A stretch of 64,000 bases of DNA from CAG-170 sp022779365 (GTDB lineage Bacteria > Bacillota > Clostridia > Oscillospirales > Oscillospiraceae), in the NCBI GenBank assembly GCA_022779365.1, contig JALFSI010000025.1:11179-75178 (forward strand). Reading direction: 5' to 3'. A program made the position numbers and the translations under genes. The notes below the pieces were generated by a model. It was not told the DNA's origin. It ran no database searches and was given only the letters and a program-made list of their open reading frames with translations. Positions 60,865 through 64,000 of this stretch are shown in pieces (position 1 is the first letter of the stretch; each line of letters opens with the position of its first letter).

Positions 60865-62229
60865 ATGGAAATTTCCGAACTTTTAGAGAAGCAGCGTGCG
60901 TGCTACGCAAGCGGCAAGACGCGCTCCGTGCCCTACCGCGCCGCGGCGCTGCGGCGGCTGTATGACACGGTGAAGGCGCAGACGCCGGAGCTGGAGGCGG
61001 CGATGCTCGCCGATTTCGGCAAGCCCGCCGCCGAGACGTACATGACCGAGATCGGGCTGGTGCTGGCGGAGCTCCGCGACCAGCTTCGCCATGTGCGCCG
61101 GTGGTCGCGCCCGCGGCGCGTGCCAACGCCGCTGATGCACTTTCCGGCGAGCAGCTACATTTCGCCCGAGCCGTATGGCGTGGTGCTCATTATGGCGCCG
61201 TGGAACTATCCCATCCAGCTCTGCCTCGCGCCGCTGGCGGGGGCGATCGCGGCGGGCAACTGCGCCATCGTCAAGCCCTCCGCCTACGCGCCGCACGCCA
61301 GCCGCGCCATCCGCGCGGTGATCGAGGCGGCATTCCCGGCGGAGCACGCCGCCGTCATCGAGGGCGGACGCGCGGAAAATCAGGCACTGCTGCACGAGCG
61401 GTTCGACTACATCTTTTTCACCGGCTCATCGGCGGTCGGCAGGCAGGTCATGCAGGCGGCGGCGGAGCATCTGACGCCGGTGTCTTTGGAGCTGGGCGGC
61501 AAGAGCCCCGTGATCGTGGACGACACGGCGGACATCCGTGTCGCCGCGCGGCGCGTCGCGTTCGGCAAGGTGACGAACGCCGGGCAGACGTGCGTCGCGC
61601 CGGACTACGCGTTCGTACGCGCGCCGGTGCTGGAGCAGTTTCTGGCAGAATACCGCCGCGCGCTGGCGGAATTTTTCCCGAACGGCGACCTGTCGCAGAT
61701 GCCCGTCATTGTAAATGAGCGCCATTTTGCGCGCCTGCGCGGGCTGCTGGAGGGGCAGCCGGTCGTCATCGGCGGCGGCTGCGACGAACAGACGCGCCGC
61801 ATCGAGCCGACCGTGATCTACCCAGCAGACCCGGAGAGCGCCGTGATGCAGGAGGAGATCTTCGGTCCGATCTTGCCGATCATCCCGTACACGCACATCC
61901 GCGAGTGCATTTCGTACATCAATGCACACGAAAAGCCGCTGGCGCTGTATCTGTTCACGCGCGACTGCGCCATCCGCCAGCGCGTGCTCGCCACCTGCTC
62001 GTTTGGCGGCGGGTGCACGAACGACACGCTCGTGCATCTGTCGAACCCGCACCTGCCGTTCGGCGGCGTGGGCGCGTCCGGCATGGGCAGCTATCACGGC
62101 AAAAAGAGCTTTGACACGTTCACGCACGAGCGCAGCCTCCTCAAAAAATCGCCGTCGGTGGACATCCGCCTGCGCTATCAGCCGTACACCGAGGGCAAAG
62201 CGCGCGCGTATCGTTTCTTTTTACGGTGA
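60865..62229 (+). CDS. Class 3-type aldehyde dehydrogenase
   Basis: 454 residues. Oxidises aliphatic or aromatic aldehydes with NAD(P). Key residues: E209 (LELGGKSP) and C243 (NAGQTCVAPDY); FTGSSAVGR cofactor loop. Compact form without the N-terminal extension, with a C-terminal segment as in YwdH and fatty-aldehyde enzymes. AAAGGGG precedes ATG 60865. Confidence 0.93.
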   Translation: MEISELLEKQRACYASGKTRSVPYRAAALRRLYDTVKAQTPELEAAMLADFGKPAAETYMTEIGLVLAELRDQLRHVRRWSRPRRVPTPLMHFPASSYISPEPYGVVLIMAPWNYPIQLCLAPLAGAIAAGNCAIVKPSAYAPHASRAIRAVIEAAFPAEHAAVIEGGRAENQALLHERFDYIFFTGSSAVGRQVMQAAAEHLTPVSLELGGKSPVIVDDTADIRVAARRVAFGKVTNAGQTCVAPDYAFVRAPVLEQFLAEYRRALAEFFPNGDLSQMPVIVNERHFARLRGLLEGQPVVIGGGCDEQTRRIEPTVIYPADPESAVMQEEIFGPILPIIPYTHIRECISYINAHEKPLALYLFTRDCAIRQRVLATCSFGGGCTNDTLVHLSNPHLPFGGVGASGMGSYHGKKSFDTFTHERSLLKKSPSVDIRLRYQPYTEGKARAYRFFLR

Positions 62230-62231
62230 GA

Positions 62232-62272
62232 TTTTTCGGCAAAACGCCGAAAAAATTGTAATTTTTTATTTT
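62232..62272 (+). terminator. Terminator of the aldehyde dehydrogenase gene
   Basis: TTTTTCGGC pairs with GCCGAAAAA around AAAAC, followed by T-rich sequence (TTGTAATTTTTTATT). Confidence 0.75.
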
Positions 62273-62300
62273 TTGCTTACCTTTTCCCGAAAAACTGTGT

Positions 62301-62306
62301 TATAAT
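62301..62306 (+). promoter_or_regulatory. Extended -10 promoter of the CarD gene
   Basis: TATAAT preceded by TGT (extended -10); no standard -35 at the usual distance. Confidence 0.6.
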
Positions 62307-62335
62307 GTTAAAAACGAAGATGGGGAGGGGCGCGT

Positions 62336-62839
62336 ATGTTTCGCATTGGCGATTGGGTGATCTATGGGCACGAGGGCGTCTGCCGGGTGGAGGACATCGG
62401 GCATCCGTCTGTGCCGGGGCTTGACCCGGAGCGGGAGTATTACTGCCTCAAGCCCTACTATCACGCCGGCACGATCTACGCGCCGGTGGACGGGAAGATC
62501 GTCATGCGCCCCGTCATCTCGCGCAGTGCGCTGGACGATCTGCTGCCGCGGCTGCCGGAGCTGACGGTGCTGGACGACGTGCCGCAGAATGGGCGGCAGG
62601 CAGGCGAATATTACCGCGCGCTGCTGGCGGAGCATTCGTGCGAGCGGCTGCTGCGGCTGTGCAAAACGCTCTGCGCCAAGCAGGCGTCGCTGACGCACAC
62701 GCGCCGCTCCGTCAGCGCCACCGACCTGCGGAGCTGGAAGACGGCGGAGGAAATGCTCTACGGCGAGTTCGGCTTCGTGTTGGGGATACCCCCCGCGCAG
62801 GTACGCGGGATACTCGAAGAGCAGATCGGGGGACAATAA
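62336..62839 (+). CDS. carD: CarD/CdnL-type RNA polymerase-binding regulator
   Basis: 167 residues. Tudor-like RNAP-interaction domain at 1-60 (FRIGDWVIYGHEGVCRVEDI) followed by the helical DNA-contacting C-terminal domain. It would bind the beta subunit and affect open complex stability. GGGGAGGGG before the ATG. Confidence 0.92.
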   Translation: MFRIGDWVIYGHEGVCRVEDIGHPSVPGLDPEREYYCLKPYYHAGTIYAPVDGKIVMRPVISRSALDDLLPRLPELTVLDDVPQNGRQAGEYYRALLAEHSCERLLRLCKTLCAKQASLTHTRRSVSATDLRSWKTAEEMLYGEFGFVLGIPPAQVRGILEEQIGGQ

Positions 62840-62845
62840 AAATGG

Positions 62846-62873
62846 CCCGGGAAAGGCGTTTGCCTTTCCCGGG
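62846..62873. terminator. Bidirectional terminator between carD and the PfkB gene
   Basis: CCCGGGAAAGGC pairs with GCCTTTCCCGGG, loop GTTT. Minus strand continues CCATTTTTATT (good T-tract); plus strand TCATTTC (weaker). Confidence 0.85.
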
Positions 62874-62876
62874 TCA

Positions 62877-62903
62877 TTTCTGATTAAAGAATTTAATCAG
62901 AAA
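62877..62903. repeat. Perfect palindrome after the PfkB gene
   Basis: TTTCTGATTAAA and TTTAATCAGAAA around GAA: 12-bp stem directly 3' of the PfkB stop, next to the terminator. Confidence 0.75.
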
Positions 62904-62909
62904 ACAGTA

Positions 62910-63827
62910 TCAAATGTCGATCTGTTCGCTGAGCGTCTGCTCCAGACAGCGCGCGACCTGATCTGCCGTCGCCAACCGTCCGGCAAGCGCAGTCGCCGAG
63001 CCGCAGGCGACGCCCATGCGCAGGGCGGCTTCGCCGCCGGTCTCCTGCGACAAAAAGCCCGCGACCAGGCTGTCGCCCGCACCCACGGTGCTCACGACCT
63101 CGCCGCGCGCGCCGCACACGGCGTGATACGCCGCACCGTTTTGCGCCAGCAGCAGCGCGCCCTCCGCGCCCATCGACACCAGCACGTTCTGCGCCCCGCC
63201 CGCCTGCAAGCGCCGCGCCAGCTCCAACGCGTGCGCGCGGCTCTCCACGCGGCAGGAGAACAGCTCGCCCAATTCGTCGAGATTGGGCTTAATAAAATAC
63301 GGGCGGTATTCCAGCGTGCCCAGCAGTGCCGCACCCGTCGTGTCTACCGCCAGCCGCGCCCCGGAAACGGCGGCGCAGCGCGCCAGACGCGCGTAAGCGT
63401 CGGCGATGGAGGGCTGCAAATTGCCGCTGAGGACGAGCGTGTCGCGGCTGGTCAGCCGTTCGAGCTTGCGCACAAGGCGCTCCAGCGCCGCGCCGTCCAC
63501 CGCCGGACCGCTGCCGTTGCAGGCGGTCTCGGGATCGCCTAAAATTTTGACGTTGATGCGCGTCATGCCGCCGGTCAGCTCCGTGAGGTCGCTGCGGCAG
63601 CCCGCGCCCGCGAGCAGCGTGCGCAGCATCCCGCCCGACGCGCCCGCGCAGAAGCCCAGCGCGCACGCGTCCGCGCCCAGCCGCGAGAGCAGGATCGCAA
63701 CGTTCACGCCCTTGCCGCCGGGTCGGCATTCCTCCCGCGCCGCGCGGTTGATCTCCCCCACGCGCAGCGGCGCGGTCAGGTCCATGTAATAGTCGATGCA
63801 GGGATTGGTGGTGACGGTGTAGATCAT
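62910..63827 (-). CDS. 1-phosphofructokinase-type PfkB sugar kinase
   Basis: 305 residues. Family signatures: GGKGVNVA (38-45) near the N-terminus, and GAGDSLVAGF near residue 250 with the catalytic Asp. The N-terminal TVTTNPCIDYYM fits 1-phosphofructokinase or tagatose-6-phosphate kinase (FruK/LacC). No PTS gene is visible nearby, so the substrate is uncertain. Confidence 0.9.
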   Translation of the reverse strand: MIYTVTTNPCIDYYMDLTAPLRVGEINRAAREECRPGGKGVNVAILLSRLGADACALGFCAGASGGMLRTLLAGAGCRSDLTELTGGMTRINVKILGDPETACNGSGPAVDGAALERLVRKLERLTSRDTLVLSGNLQPSIADAYARLARCAAVSGARLAVDTTGAALLGTLEYRPYFIKPNLDELGELFSCRVESRAHALELARRLQAGGAQNVLVSMGAEGALLLAQNGAAYHAVCGARGEVVSTVGAGDSLVAGFLSQETGGEAALRMGVACGSATALAGRLATADQVARCLEQTLSEQIDI

Positions 63828-63867
63828 GATGAACCTCGATTTTTGTTGTTTTTAGGTTACTTATACT

Positions 63868-63975
63868 AGAATCTGTTAAAAAGCTTGAAGAGCTTTTTAT
63901 AGCGCCAACGGCGCGTCAGATTCTGCATGAGACGGCGCAGCGTGCATTCGCACGATGCGAGTGTGCGTAGCACAC
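63868..63975. other. Multi-hairpin element upstream of the PfkB gene
   Basis: AGAATCTG (63868-63875) pairs with CAGATTCT (63917-63924) enclosing two inner hairpins (AAAAAGCT/AGCTTTTT and GCGCC/GGCGC), then CGTGC/GCACG (63941-63954) and GTGTGC/GCACAC (63961-63975). It may be a repeat element or the structured leader of a neighbouring transcript; the window ends here. Confidence 0.55.
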
Positions 63976-64000
63976 GGGATTCTTGATTAAATATTTTAAT

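Overview
The window is high-GC DNA from a low-GC-type phylum lineage: a Clostridia member, most likely of the Oscillospiraceae/Ruminococcaceae (Oscillibacter/Flavonifractor-like). This rests on an HrcA/CIRCE-controlled hrcA-grpE-dnaK-dnaJ operon, DivIVA and SepF, a SpoIIQ-like M23 protein, SLH-domain surface proteins, CarD, and the clostridial order miaB-mutS-mutL-miaA-hfq. Gene density is high, most promoters look like sigma-A promoters, and intergenic gaps are littered with three families of hairpin-rich dispersed repeats (called A, B and C here). No rRNA, tRNA, CRISPR array, insertion sequence transposase or integrase was found.

Layout. 1-1.9 kb: end of an amino-acid/polyamine permease and putrescine carbamoyltransferase (agmatine fermentation). 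1.9-2.9 kb: two toxin-antitoxin-like loci side by side, a type I-like pair of convergent small RNAs with a 27-residue peptide and a DinJ/YafQ type II pair, sharing an identical 32-nt promoter block. 3-6.2 kb: a 1026-residue S-layer-like protein. 6.5-6.9 kb: a DUF559 endonuclease-like gene lying exactly between the two halves of a family A repeat. 7-9.6 kb: a sodium/neurotransmitter-type symporter and a zinc-ribbon/coiled-coil membrane protein.

9.7-22.2 kb: the most striking region, a single minus-strand operon of 19 tightly overlapping genes for a complete contractile-tail phage particle (terminase, portal, protease, capsid, connectors, sheath, tube, hub, spike, baseplate). It has no integrase, replication, lysis or tail-fibre gene and no ordinary tape-measure gene. 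It looks like a domesticated PBSX-like or gene-transfer-agent-like element. A divergent control-like locus at 40.3-41.5 kb (Xre-type repressor facing a zinc-finger gene, a small helical gene and a sigma-region-4-like gene) could be its regulator; that link is inference.

22.7-29.9 kb: dapF with a dicarboxylate/glutamate-type symporter, a zinc-ribbon membrane protein, a large secreted beta-helix protein and a SpoIIQ-like M23 protein. 29.9-35.6 kb: a CBS-domain protein and the heat-shock operon. 35.8-39.9 kb: an SLH-anchored transglutaminase, a lipid kinase and a membrane-anchored PpiC foldase. 40-47.5 kb: a candidate structured RNA, the control-like locus, tadA, a two-component system with HtrA, and galM. 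47.6-59.6 kb: divIVA, sepF, yggS, a HlyD-like gene, hfq, miaA, mutL, a CPBP protease, mutS and miaB on the minus strand. 60-64 kb: murI, aldehyde dehydrogenase, CarD regulator, PfkB sugar kinase, and a multi-hairpin element at the end.
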